Origin: Gamarada debralockiae | Lineage: Eukaryota > Ascomycota > Leotiomycetes > Helotiales > Hyphodiscaceae | DNA: 49,221 nt | Direction of reading: 5' to 3' | NCBI GenBank assembly: GCA_002803225.1 | Contig: NXFV01000136.1 | Coordinates: 1 to 49,221 of the forward strand | Shown: positions 1 through 12,684 of the stretch, in pieces | Layout: each line of letters begins with the position of its first letter | How positions within the stretch are numbered: the first letter of the stretch is position 1 | Notes under the pieces: model-generated | The model's database searches: none | Seen by the model: the letters and a program-made list of their open reading frames with translations, nothing else | What the model was told of the DNA's origin: nothing | Translations under genes and position numbers: made by a program

Positions 1-254
1 CCTCAGGCCATCTGTCATTTTCGGGTCAAGTTCGGCAGATGTGATCAATATAATATAGATGGGGAGCAGCGAAGTTTGGAAGTTCACAGCTGCCTTGATG
101 CCTTATTTCTACGCCTTAGGGCACAGTTCGAGTTTTGCACTAAATTTGACGCTAGTGCGAATCCAGACCCAACGCACTTTGCGAATTCGTTTGAAAAAGT
201 TCGACCTCAATCAACGACAACGCCAACCGCCGACATACCCCTCTCTCAATCAAG

Positions 255-1202
<948 letters not shown>

Positions 1203-1637
1203 ATGTCTTAGCGGGAGTTCTATGTGGTTTGTGCTTCGATGTGCAGGAGTGGATCGCTTCAGGGGTCTGGGTTATGGCCTCGCAAAAGTGTGCAGCATGT
1301 TTTCTCATATCATACGCTTGTGAATTGAAAACAATTGAGCAGCAAAAATTTCTCCCAATTGTGACCTGGCTTTTGTGAACTTTTGAAGATACATCAATTT
1401 CTCCTCAAATTTAGTCTTCGAGTCAAGGATCCAATTAGACCCTCGGTTCACGATGAGGCTCGTATTTACATTGAAAATGCCTCTCTCAGAGCCTTGGCAG
1501 CCATGCCCGCTTGCTGAAACTGTGGTAAATCCTCTGATTTCATCATGCGCCGACAAAACTCCTTCTTATAACACGAGGGGATTCCCCTGTAGTCAGTTCC
1601 CCTTAACTGGATTTTAGCAAGATCTAAATTCTAGATT

Positions 1638-1747
1638 ATGGGTGCTGGTGAGTTGGGGACTTCATCGTTGTTACTCTCCTAATTCAAAACATTGAAACTT
1701 GAACAGCGAAGGCAGACATCCTCCAATTTTCACAAACCTACACTTGA
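1638..1747 (+). other. possible spliced upstream ORF in the leader of the HECT ligase gene
   Basis: An ATG at 1638 opens a 10-nt coding piece (1638-1647) followed by a consensus GTGAGT donor; an acceptor CAG ends at 1706. Joining 1707-1747 in frame gives a 16-residue peptide, MGAAKADILQFSQTYT, and a TGA stop 128 bp before the HUL4 start codon. The rest of 1203-1875 shows no gene; it should hold the RPL15 3' end and the HUL4 promoter and leader. The splice sites are clear by eye, but transcription from this far upstream is inference. Confidence 0.35.
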
Positions 1748-1875
1748 ACACTTGCAGATCACGGGCAGGCCTGATTACAGTCTGCAGAAGCCCAATATTG
1801 TTCAAACCGACTCAATGAACATTCTACAACTTCTGTGCAACTTGCAACGAGCAGCCCAAGATCGAGAGCACAACA

Positions 1876-4800
1876 ATGGCTCCCTGGTCAAACAGACTGC
1901 TTTCACCAAGCTCTCGCAATGAATCAGCCCCCACTACCCCAAGTGCAGCGTCGCTCGCGCGACCAAGAGGAGGACCGGCAAGAGTTACGGAGGCAGATAT
2001 ACTCGAGAACGCGTACGGCATACCAACGTTACCAGGCCCCTCAATCCCATCCAAGGGCACACGAGTAGCAAGCCATGGCCGATCTATGAGCCATCCCTTC
2101 CCCTCAATATTCTCCGGGCGAAAGAAGAAACAGGGCGATACAACGGGAATGGGAGGGTTCGAATCTACAGACGATGAGGTTTCTCCCGTGTTGGCGCGGA
2201 ATACAGCTCTCAACCCCACCGCCAAGCCAGCGAAGCTGCCAGACAAGGACTTGATGACAGGAAAATGCATGACGTGCGATTCTATGGTGCGATGGCCAAA
2301 GGAGTTGAAGGTCTTCAGGTGTACGGTGTGCTTGACGATCAATGATCTGAAGCCTGTTGTGCTGGAGGCTAGGCGTGGGGATGGACATAGGACGCCTGTT
2401 GCTGCGAAGGCTGGGACTTATCCTGGGGCTACCTTATCCTCAAAGGGTGCGTTGCAAGCTGCATCTCAAGTTGTGATTGTGTACTGATCACTGCATAGTT
2501 GCACCGCTGTCTGTAGAGAAGACTAAACAGCTCGCCGATCAGTGTATCACTGCATATCTTCTGGCCCGTCTCCAGCATGATGAAGGAGATGCCTCTGGAT
2601 CTGTACCACACTCGCCACTCCCTGAAATCAGAGACGATAGCAGGGAGGAGAGCTTCCATGAGGACGACCCGACGCTACAGCAGACATTGGCAACCCTTCC
2701 AATACACCTCTCTGGACGACCAGTTGATCCAGCAGATGAAGGGATTCGCTCCAGACGCAAGCCTCCTCATGATCTTAATCGTGCGAACTCGGTCCCTTAC
2801 TCGACGTCTTCTCCAGGATGCTTCTTCGCCTCCCATATGGAGGAACGGGATCGCAGCCCTCCACGGAGTCGGTCAAGGTGTCCCCGACGAGGAGAGGATA
2901 CCTCACAAGCAGGTCACTTTGAAAATAACAGTAGAGGAAAAGAGAACGAGGATCACGAACAACGAAAACGAGCCGATGCTGTTAGAAATATGTTTAAACC
3001 TCTGCAGGAATATATCATTACAGCTTTCGGATCTTTCGAATGCATCAATTCATCGTTCAGCACAATGCGGCCCGGTATGTCTTCTCGAACCGCTAGTGAT
3101 GGTAATAATAGGAGACAAATGCATCCGCAGCACCACGATAGACGTGCCCAAACTGCTGAAACAATGTCCGAAATGGACGCAAAGACCCTTCTTCTCGGGG
3201 ACTTTGCAGAAAATGGCTCATGGTGGACTGGCGGGAGGTCAGATTTGAAGAGCCCAGAACGATCACGAACACACCGGCATGCGGATTCTATCCACGACGA
3301 GCTTGTCACCGTGAAATCGCCACGACTTGACTGGGCGGACATGAACGAATGGTACTTCTTGGCCCTGAACGCTGGCAGATTGTGGCGCCGAAAGCTGGAG
3401 GAGCTCATGGGTTCAGACCTTCAAGTTCCACGTCTTTCAGAACAAGACATGCAAGAAATTGAAGACCAGATCACAGAAGCTCAATCTCATGTACAACGTG
3501 TTCTGCTCAAGGCTATCGAGAGCTTGCTCAAACGCCCTGGTCGCCCATTGAAGGAGCCAAGCGATGTTCGATTCCTCTTGATTATTTTAGCAAATCCACT
3601 TTTATATCCTTCATCTGGCTTCCCGAGAATGAAAGAGCGGAGTCGATCCAGATCGAGAGAGCATAAACCTTCGAAGAGCCTCCTTGGCGTACTGGCAGGA
3701 AGCAAACAACTTCCTTCTCCAAGTTCCTCCAACACAAATAGAGGCAGTTCCGGACAGCATTCAGGCATTATCAAACGCATTCTTGGACTCTTATCCAATG
3801 TACCCAACGAATGTCACCGTCACCTCGTCTCCTGGTTCGCGAGATACTCCGATGGTCAATTCCAGAGAACTACCGATATGATTGGAAGTTTTGTCACATA
3901 TAGGCTTACAAGACAGCACGGCAAGAAGCGAGAAGTCGACCGAGATCCTACGGCTGGTCTAGTTCCAAGTATGAGTGGAGGCGGTAGAAGCTCGTCGGCA
4001 GCTCTGCACGCAGCACTTGGTGTTACTGGCCAGACACCGAAGAGGAGTGATGGAAAAGGCAAACCAGTCATATACAATGACGATTGGCAAATCAAAGCTG
4101 CAGCGAGAGTTATGGCATTGTTCTTTGCTGCAAACAACAGCGGTCTGGCAAGGAGAGGAGAAGCCCGACCCTCGCTAGCCTTGGACACTGGACATAGTAC
4201 TGGTTTGGCCGCGAGAGAACGAGCCCATATTCACGGCCAGATAATACCGACCAGCGACTTCTACAATACCCTGCTTGATTATTCAGACCTCATCGCAGAC
4301 TTTGAAGCCTGGGAGGGAAGACGTGGCAAGTTTGCTTTCTGCCAATACCCTTTTTTCTTGAGCATCTGGGCCAAGATCCAAATAATGGAACACGATGCGC
4401 GAAGACAGATGGAAGTTAAGGCTCGAGAAGCTTTTTTCGACAGCATCATGACTCACAAGAATGTCAACCAATATCTTATTTTACGAGTTCGAAGAGATTG
4501 CCTTGTTGAGGATAGTTTGAAAGGCGTCAGTGAAGTCGTTGGCTCTGGAGGCGAGGAGATCAAGAAGGGACTGCGGATCGAATTCAAAGGCGAAGAAGGC
4601 ATTGATGCTGGCGGCCTTAGGAAAGAATGGTTCCTCCTTCTCGTCAGAGATGTTTTCAACCCTGAGCATGGTAAGGATCTCCGCCGAGTCTGTATTTAAC
4701 AGCTACTAATGATCATCAGGCATGTTTACCTACGATGAGGATTCTCAATTTTGCTACTTCAATCCGAACAGCTTTGAAACGACGGATCAGTTCTTCCTGG

Positions 4801-5642
4801 TTGGTGTGGTTCTCGGCTTGGCAATCTACAATTCAACGATCCTCGATGTTGCCTTTCCACCTTTCGCATTCCGAAAATTGCTGGCTGCCGGTCCAGCAGC
4901 GGCTCCAGGCGCAACATCACATGCAAAACCATCGATGACCTATTCTTTAGAAGATCTAGCGGAGTATAGACCTGCATTAGCGAATGGCCTTCGCCAGCTA
5001 CTCGAGTTTGAAGGCGACGTGGAGACTATGTTCTGTAGAGACTTTGTGGCGGACGTTGATCGATATGGCCAGTTGACTCAGGTGCCACTCTGTCCAGACG
5101 GCGAGAACAAGCCCGTTACGAATGCTAACAGACGGGAATTTGTGGATCTCTACGTTCGTTACCTTCTCGATACTGCGGTGGCACGTCAATTCGAGCCCTT
5201 CAAACGGGGATTCTTCACTGTTTGTGGAGGCAACGCTTTATCTCTCTTCCGACCCGAAGAGATCGAGCTTCTCGTCCGAGGCTCAGATGAGCCACTCGAC
5301 ATTGCATCGTTGCGAGCCGTTTGCGTATGCGAGAACTGGGGAGTCTTGAATGCCAAGGAGACGGAGCCGGTGGTACAGTGGTTCTGGGAATCTTTCCAAT
5401 CTGCCAGCCCCAAGGAGCAGCGAAAGCTGTTGAGTTTCATCACCGGTAGCGATCGGATCCCAGCTATGGGCGCCACAAACTTGATCATCAAGCTCTCGTG
5501 CTTGGGTGAAGATTGTGCCAGGTTCCCGGTTGCGAGGACTTGTTTCAATATGTTGTCGCTGTGGCGTTACGGTTCAAAGGAGAAGCTGGAAAACATGCTT
5601 TGGAGAGCGGTTAATGAGAGCGAGGGCTTCGGTCTCAAGTGA
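1876..5642 (+). CDS. HUL4: HECT-type E3 ubiquitin ligase, Hul4 family
   Basis: Catalyses the last step of ubiquitin transfer through a thioester intermediate. Exons 1876-2446, 2499-4670 and 4720-5642 join to 1,221 aa; both junctions split a glycine or valine codon and have GTGCGT and GTAAGG donors. The N-terminal quarter carries a CxxC...CxxC zinc-binding pair (GKCMTCDSM and RCTVCL, about residues 133-155). Low-complexity basic and serine-rich sequence follows, then a helical region and the C-terminal HECT domain from about residue 860. HECT landmarks visible are EGIDAGGLRKEWF, FFLVGVVLGLAIYNS and the catalytic cysteine in RTCFNML, Cys1189, 32 residues before the end, the normal spacing. Hul4 relatives in yeast act in nuclear and TRAMP-linked quality control; that role is family knowledge. 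A shorter overlapping frame at 2577-3248 is a shadow. Confidence 0.93.
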
Positions 5643-6045
5643 CTTGTGATGAATGGAACGTAAAGTTTGTCTAGAATGATGTGTGAGTGGATGTATACCC
5701 AGAGGTTTCAAGAAGCGGCGTTCGCTTGTCGCGGTCAGGAGGGTTCTGCCGCATGATATGCATTTTGTGCCCGGATTGGAAGGCACTTGGGGCGCGCGGA
5801 GTTATGTGCCTCTGATAGCACTTTTAGCACTTTTATGGAAGGAGTGCTGATGCGCAATGTATATAGAGTCAATGATACAATTGCCTCTTGCAGCCAACGT
5901 TCTTTTATCCAACATTTGATATTGGAATTTGCGACCATTCTTACACTTATTTGTACATCAATTCTAACATAGTCTACACATGCAATATATAACCCAACGC
6001 CCAGTCCATGCACAGCTGTCATCTCCTTTCCTTCCTCTCCACCGG
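5643..6045. other. intergenic, convergent 3' ends
   Basis: Space of 403 bp between the converging HUL4 and mL61 genes. I see no coding potential and no repeat; it should hold both 3' untranslated regions. Confidence 0.6.
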
Positions 6046-6835
6046 CTAAACATCAACCATAGCCCTCGCCCGATCCATAATATCCTTCTCCCTTTTCATC
6101 TTCGCCAAATATTTATTCTGCCTCTTAGCATCCGCCTCCGCCCGATTCCTAAACTCCTCCAACTCCTTAATCTGTCTCTGCTCCTCCTCCGTAGCCTGCA
6201 CCTCCTTCGCATTCGTTAGCGCCATCAATCTCGTCAATATTTGACTCTCGTTCCTGCGCTTCATGTTCACGATCTCGGTTCTTTCGGTTGGGGGACCTGA
6301 GGTTGAAGCGGAGATAGGGGCGGCTGAGGTCTGGGAGGTTGTGGTTGAGGAGATTGGAGGGGGAGTGGAGGCAGCGGAGGGGGAGGTGAAGTGGATTGTT
6401 AGGAGGGCGGGCCCGGATTGGTTTTTTGTGCGGGTAACGGTCATGGGGATTGCGGGGTTGTGGTATTTTAGGCGGCGGAGGGAGGTGCGCCAGAAGTTCC
6501 TGGAGGGAATGTTAGTTAAGGGACCGGAGAGTATTAGATAGTGTTCGTTCGTGGGAGGGGAGGGAGAGGTACCGAGCGCCTGTGTGCCCATCTTCTTGCT
6601 TGACTGCAAACTCCATATGTAGCCTCGTTACTTCTGGCGGTAATATCGCTGCACCTGGTCCTAACTTCACTGCGAGGAGCTGCGGGGTGGGTCAAATGAG
6701 GCTCGTCAATCTGTTTCTTGAGGATCTCACCTTCTGCAAAGACATTGGGGTCAGCATCCAGCTCAATTTGGGGGGGGCAATGGTATAGGGGCTTACTGTT
6801 CTCAGCTTCCGCATGCGCTTTATTACAGTCACCAT
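6046..6835 (-). CDS. MRP49: mitochondrial large-subunit ribosomal protein mL61 (Mrp49 type)
   Basis: Fungal-specific component of the mitochondrial large ribosomal subunit with the thioredoxin-like L51/S25/CI-B8 fold. Three exons on the minus strand, 6835-6797, 6679-6573 and 6499-6046, give 199 aa. The first exon encodes only MVTVIKRMRKLRT; the second begins LLAVKLGPGAAILPPEVTRL and the third RNFWRTSLRRLKYHNPAIPM. The pattern RTL..xGxGAxxLPPEVTRxHM...FWRxxLPRLKYHNPAVPM is what I know from Neurospora MRP49. A Ser/Thr/Pro-rich linker and a charged coiled-coil tail (EEEQRQIKELEEFRNRAEAD) follow. Donors are GTAAGC and GTACCT, the second being weak. It faces away from GEP3 across 164 bp. Confidence 0.88.
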
Positions 6836-6999
6836 CTTGAATGTGATCCTGGGGAGTGTCAGGAGATATTGAAATCGTTGGCCTCTCGTCTGAGGTTGTA
6901 TAAATTATTTAAGCTTTCGCGCTAGACAGACCCCTGCAATTATTTCGCGATGTTGTCGCGCGACCTCAGCATTTTCATTTTTCAAGAGTTGTCACTAAA
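6836..6999. promoter_or_regulatory. shared divergent promoter region of mL61 and GEP3
   Basis: Only 164 bp separate the two start codons, so both promoters and both leaders must lie here or overlap into the genes. The segment includes an AT-rich stretch around 6898-6915. No specific factor site was identified. Confidence 0.6.
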
Positions 7000-9320
7000 A
7001 TGTCCTTTCGAAATGGGGGTGTGAAACTTGCTCGCAGAGTAGCAAGGCAGGTTGATGTACCTGTAGCTATTCTGCCTGTATTCCTTTGCCCTGGGATACT
7101 CAAAATTGGTCCAACAACGCGAACCCCAAGATGCCTCCAGCCTCGACGGCACCTTCACACCACTGAAGCCTCTCTAAGGGAAACAGGGTTCTCGACCTCT
7201 CGGCCTTTAGCATCTGCTTTGGAACCTACTTTGAGCTCAAAGTTACCGGTACAATGTCCTGGCTGCGGCGCCCTTTCCCAAGCCGTCGAAAAGGACGAAC
7301 CTGGCTTCTATACCTTGACCAGGGGATCAGTAAGAGAATACTTCCAAGGGAATACGAGTTCGAAAATGTCTCGAGAACGAAAGATTTTTGAGAATTCTAT
7401 TAACGCATTGGAATCTTGGCAGGAGGCTACGGAAGAAAGTAAAGGGGTTATCGGAGAGCTTAGTTCTGCATTTGCTCAAACAAGCGGTACGTGTAGAGCC
7501 TATATGGTTGCAAATTTACTAATAGTTCTACAATAGACCCGAAAACACCGTCCGAGCCTCTTGAACTCCCTGTGTGCGATCGCTGCCACTACCTCAAGCA
7601 TCATGGAACTGGGGTATCCATTTACCACCCCTCTGTCCAGTCCCTTCAAGACACGATTTTCGAATCTCCACACAAATACAACCACATATATCATATAGTC
7701 GATGCCGCAGATTTCCCTATGTCCTTGGTCAAAGGGCTGCATAAGCTTCTACACCTCACACCCCAGAGGTCACTGAACAGACGTTCACAGTCAGGCAAAT
7801 TCTACCATGGAAGGAAGACGGAGGTTAGCTTCGTTATCACTCGATCCGATTTATTAGGACCGACGAAGGAACATGTGGATAAATTGATGCCCTATTTGCG
7901 AAGCGTGCTACGAGAAGCGTTGGGGAGGGCTGCACAGGATTCAAGGCTAGGGAACGTAAGGTGTGTGAGTGCAAAACGGCAGTGGTGGACGAAGGAATTG
8001 AAAGAAGAGATTTGGCACCGTGGAGGGGGCGGGTGGATGGTAGGGAAAGTTAATGTTGGGAAGAGCCAGTTGTTCCAAGAGGTTTTCCCGAAGGGCAGGA
8101 TGGGTGACTGGGGGAAGCATACGACTCTAAGTACTGCGATGGGACTTAAAACAAGGGCCCTAGCTGGGAAAGATCTTACTCGAAATGATATATCGGAGCC
8201 AGTAGGAACGGGAGTTACGTCGACTCCAGTGGAGAGGGCGTCGCTGTCATCTGAACTTATCGACAATGGGGTTAAGGAGCCGGAAAGGGAATCCTCTACC
8301 CAAGAAGCAGCTCAGACAGCCCAGACCGAGTGTGAATCCTTTCAGAATGATGCTCAACTACTAGAGCTAGAATCTCTAAAGATAGAGGATTCATCTGTCT
8401 CCACTCAAGCCGAAGAATTTGATCCATCCACGGAACCCCTCAACACAAGCTCGCTCCTTCCTCCTTTACCAACAGAAACTTCCTATCCCGCCATGCCCCT
8501 AGTGTCTGCCCTCCCCGGCACAACCGCGTCTCCTATCCGCGTCCCCTTCGGCAATGGTAAGGGCGAATTAATCGACCTTCCCGGCCTAGCGCGCGGAGAT
8601 CTCGAGTTACATGTCCAGCCTCAGCATCGTGCCTCCCTCGTCATGCGCTCACGCGTTACGCCGGTCCAACGTGTTCTAAAACCCGGGCAGTCTCTCCTAA
8701 TAGGAGGTTTAATCCGCATCACTCCCACGACTCCTGACCTTCATATCCTAGCGTACAACTTCACGGCCATTGTCGAGCACCAAACATCCACGGAGAAGGC
8801 GATAGGGATACAGACTGGGACGACGGATAAAAATGTTCTGAATATCTCTGCACCGGGCACGGAAGAGAAAATTGCTTCAGCGGGGCACTTTTATCTGAAA
8901 TACGATGTTACGAAAGCGCGGACGGGACCTATAACCCGGAAAGATGCAGCAGGCATCAAAGCTGAGCGACTGCCGTATCGTGTTCTGGGAACTGATATCC
9001 TCATTGAAGGTGTCGGGTGGGTGGAGCTCGCTGCGCAGGTGCGCAAACCGCGTGGTTACATGGCTGAGAAGAGAGAGGATAAGGAGAAATGGGATTTCGA
9101 GGAGAATGGGAAGGAAGAGATTGATCCGAGTTGGCCCGAAATCGAGGTCTTTTCGCCTGAGGGCAAATTTGTGGGACAAAGAAGGCCGATGAATGCTTGG
9201 TTGATGTTGGGAGATAAACCAAGGAGCAGTCATTTTAAGGCCAGACCGAGAAAATCTATGAAGGGGGCGAAGAAGACGGAGAAGAGGAGGGCGAGAGAGG
9301 TGAAGACTCCCTTGCGATGA
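7000..9320 (+). CDS. GEP3: mitochondrial circularly permuted GTPase Gep3/Mtg3 (YqeH-like)
   Basis: YqeH/Gep3-type GTPase needed for mitochondrial small-ribosomal-subunit assembly in yeast. Two exons, 7000-7486 and 7537-9320, give 756 aa; the GTACGT donor and AATAG acceptor split an Asp codon. The basic, acid-poor N-terminus (ARRVARQVDVPVA, then arginine-rich to about residue 50) fits a mitochondrial presequence. A four-cysteine zinc site is formed by CPGCGA and CDRCHYLKHH. The GTPase motifs are permuted: the G4-like VITRSDLL comes first, then the P-loop VGKVNVGKS, then the G3 DLPGLARGD far downstream. About 120 acidic, Ser/Thr-rich residues separate P-loop and G3, longer than in yeast. The tail is basic (RPRKSMKGAKKTEKRRARE). 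Confidence 0.9.
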
Positions 9321-10135
9321 CCTTTGTAACATGTAGAGATACTATGTGCTATACGATTTCGAATTCTGCCACTCTGCTATGTGGACGCAGACAGTGCAAA
9401 CTGGAAAGGGGGAACCGCCTCGACCAGTGTCAAACCACAACTTAGTGAATTGGCGTCGCCCTCAACAGTTAAGTACTTCCAAACCTGAAGCATAGAAACA
9501 CGCATTTACGGAAGGTTCTTGTTGATTGGCTCGCAATGACTTCTCTGCCCTCCCAAAGTTTCCTCTGACGAGAGTGAAGTGTTTGCTTGGGTGTGCCGCA
9601 GCAGGCGGCAAGTTGCTCAATACCAAGATAGAAGAGTATCTGTCACACTTCCAACAGCAGCTGGGCTCCTGACGTGCTGTACGAAGCACGGTACGGAACC
9701 TTTATTCATAGACCCAGAGAAGAGTTTACCGAGCTACACTTAAAGGGGCATTCCGATCTCTGTATACTTTACTTGCGCGAATCAGACTGCAATCGAGTAC
9801 GAGCCCTTGTTAAGCTTCAAAGGGTAACGAGGGATAACATATGTGATCGACTGCCTTATTGCCTGAGCCATTGCAGTAAGATTCTCGCCGAGATACCAAC
9901 TAGGCAGCAGCCCCATTGCAGATTCAGCTCTGAAGGCGCAATCACTAAGTCTGTTGGTAGACGCCCTTTTATCCTAGACCCAACAGCAGGCGAAAGCGGT
10001 GTTCGAAGCGTGTGCCGCGCCATGTGGACTAAATAAAACCCCGCTGCCAAACGACTTCACCACATACCACCTTTGAGAACATCGTATTTCTGTCGATTTT
10101 ACAGCTTTGAAATTGGCTGCTGGCACTCTCTCATC
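9321..10135. other. intergenic, no gene seen
   Basis: This 815-bp gap holds only short unconvincing open frames on both strands. I see no repeat, tRNA-like arm or splice-linked coding signal in it. Confidence 0.5.
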
Positions 10136-11206
10136 ATGGAGGACATTATTGCGAGTCAAACAACAGCCCTACGCCGTCATCTGGGCCTTGGGGAGCGGGA
10201 TGGCATGCCAAATTCCAACTCCCCTCCCGAAATACCCCCCATTTTCTTCGTCGAACGTTCTCCCAACGCCACGCGCGCCGCAAAATGCAAATTGCCTTCT
10301 TGCAATGAGCCGATTGAGTGTGGTCAGTACAGAATTGCTATGACTCCGGCAATGAGTGGCCCAGCGTACTATGCCTCCAGGAATGCCGGTATGTCTCAAA
10401 GAATGGTCTTTGCGTTCAAAGATTGCATTAGGTGGTGCAAAAGCTAATGTATGTTTCTCCAGACTTCTATCATGTTGCCTGCTTCGAAAAGATCGCCGAC
10501 CTATCTAAAGCCGATTTCCTTGACCGCATCTCACCGGTGACTAGATCAACTTGTCGCATCCGGGGTGTAAGTGGAAGTAGCATTCTAGATGGCAATTATC
10601 TTTGCGATGGAGGAGTTGAGAGGTTGGTGCTAGAATGGAAAGTTCAGAGGGGACGATGGATTGACGAGGGCGAGGGCCAAGAAATAGAATCGCTTGAACC
10701 TGAGTTAGAAGAACTACTGCAAAAGGCTGGATCTTCAAAATTCAAGCCGTCTGGACCAATTCCTGGGATGAGCCAACACGAATACCATCTCTTACTCACC
10801 AACCTCGCCCCATTTGAAAGTGATGGGCCTGAGGACACCGAGGAATGGAATCTCTTCGATACCTTTCTCAGCAAAGACAAAGAGAGTTGGCATGATCCTC
10901 ACGACTTGAGTAAGATGCTCAAGGCATGGGAGACATACGTGGTATGAAGACTTCTCATAAAACCGTGTCTCCTACTTGACATTCCCCTTCCTACGTCACC
11001 ACTTGGCTTATCCACTTTTGTTTCCTTGAAAGCACTTTACTAACATTTCTGCTCGGATCTAGAAACTTGCTACATATGATGATGATGATCTCAGCGAACG
11101 CGGAAAAGAGCTCAAGGCCCAGATTGGAGAAAAGGACATCAGGGCCGTCAAGAGACTCTCAAATATACCAATGCCGGATCTACAGGGGGCATTTCGAGGA
11201 CACTAA
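10136..11206 (+). CDS. PARP-type zinc-finger protein of unknown function
   Basis: Three exons, 10136-10388, 10463-10941 and 11063-11206, join to 291 aa. Residues about 38-95 resemble a PARP-type zinc finger: CKLPSC, then a basic-aromatic core, then DFYHVACF, giving a C-C-H-C ligand set. Family knowledge says such fingers recognise DNA breaks or act as nuclear adaptors; no catalytic PARP domain follows. The middle is acidic (EEGEGQEIESLEPELEELL-like) and the last exon encodes KLATYDDDDLSERGKELKAQ and ends FRGH. The last exon lies in a frame different from the longest local open frame and is recovered only by splicing GTATGA to TCTAG, which keeps phase 0. A start 63 bp upstream is possible but less natural. 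I do not know a named orthologue. Confidence 0.72.
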
Positions 11207-12684
11207 TGGCATGCTGGTTCACGAAGATGTGTTCACATATTGCGTAAGAACTTTGGTGTTTGGGATGATTAAAACTACGCCCTGTTTTAACTGACTTTAG
11301 CACTTACGATGAAATGATAATTTGGGGGTTATGAGTGGCTGGCTATTGTCTGGTTAGGTGTACTGTATACAATTCGCGATGGGCTTCGAAAATGCAATCA
11401 TAACGGCTGGCTTTCTTTATATTGCTCTGTTGTCGAGTGACTTTAAAGCTGAACAAAATCCATGCCATTTTATTCTATATTGGATTGTTTTTAAGCTTCG
11501 AATAACGATCAACAGTTTCATACTGCTTCCAAAGCCTATTCCGCCGTTTCTTTTTGTGTCCTTGAGAGTGTTCTGATGTGGTACAGCAAGATAGAATGCA
11601 ATAACGGACTGGTGCTCTATAGTGCAAGTAGGGCGCGTCATGGAGTGCCGCGGTTTGCTGTGTGGGTCTGAACTGCGAGCCAGGTCGAGGAGAAGTTAGA
11701 CCTAAGTTATTATAGGTCTAACCTGCATTCCACTACAGTTCACTAGACTGTTGTACACTGTATATAGGTAGTTTAAAAGGGATAATGATATAAAGGCATG
11801 TAAATTTATTTATAAAGAATTATATATTAAATAAGTATTATACTTGTAGTTTTATAAGGTTTAATATTTAAAGTAATTGGGACAGTTCTGGCGAATATCA
11901 CATGATCACGTGTACGGCAGGATCAGTCTGTCAGCTCTCAAGTCTATCCCTTTTGGAGACCGGATATGGAATCGCGCTGCGAGTACTCCGCGATGCTGTC
12001 AGAAAAGATCCGAAAGCTCTTATGATTAAGGCGAAAAGTCAGAAAATGAGGAAAGGGCTAGACTTGACGCGTTAATGCGTGAAAGGCCGAGATATCACGC
12101 AGGGGTTGACAGAATTCGCTCACCACTTTAAAAATCCAGCCCTTAATATAATAACTTAAAGCGCAAAACCAAAATGAGCTATAAATTACACCGGCCTTGG
12201 TCATAAAAAAGGCGTCTTCAAATTTTGTACCAAAAGTTTTGATATAAATAGTTGTTTAGAGAGCTGTGGCCGTGTCTTTTTTTTTTAATTTTAATTTTAA
12301 TTTTTATATTTTTTGAAGTTCTGAGCGAATTCTATCCTGGTGGGTGGAAAATCTCTTCCTGACAGCATCATTATGAATCACATCAATACAGACATCAATG
12401 AACACACTGAACTACCTGCCAACACCTCTATTTCTGACATTGGGTGATATTCCAGGCTCTCAAGTGATAGAACTCGAGACTTTTACTTGCCACCTCATTA
12501 TTCCTTCCTGATTGGTTCCTGTCGTTACAATTATGGGATGAAAAGTTCATTTTTAGGTTTAAAATCAATTACAAATTATAATCCAAAGCCATAAGAAAAG
12601 TACAACCCAATCTTCTCCTCAATTAATCCCCCCTGCAAGCCTAGAAAAAGAGAAGAAAAGAAAGAAAGATAACAAGCTCGAACC
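11207..12684. other. AT-rich intergenic stretch
   Basis: Nearly 1.5 kb with no supported gene. Base composition drops sharply between about 11750 and 11880 and again around 12170-12310, where T-runs and TAATTTT-like units repeat (12278-12310). A perfect 10-bp inverted repeat lies at 11695-11722. The texture suggests decayed transposon sequence, but no domain or terminal repeat could be identified. Confidence 0.5.
11695..11722. repeat. perfect inverted repeat (hairpin)
   Basis: GTTAGACCTA and its exact reverse complement TAGGTCTAAC flank an 8-nt spacer. It sits at the edge of the AT-rich gap, not next to an obvious gene end. Confidence 0.6.

Noticed and set aside
2577..3248. 223-codon frame inside the HECT ligase gene
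   Set aside because: The main frame stays open for 740 codons through this segment and carries the family features.
12278..12310. TAATTTT-type repeats as a functional element
   Set aside because: Looks like ordinary low-complexity AT sequence without any partner feature.
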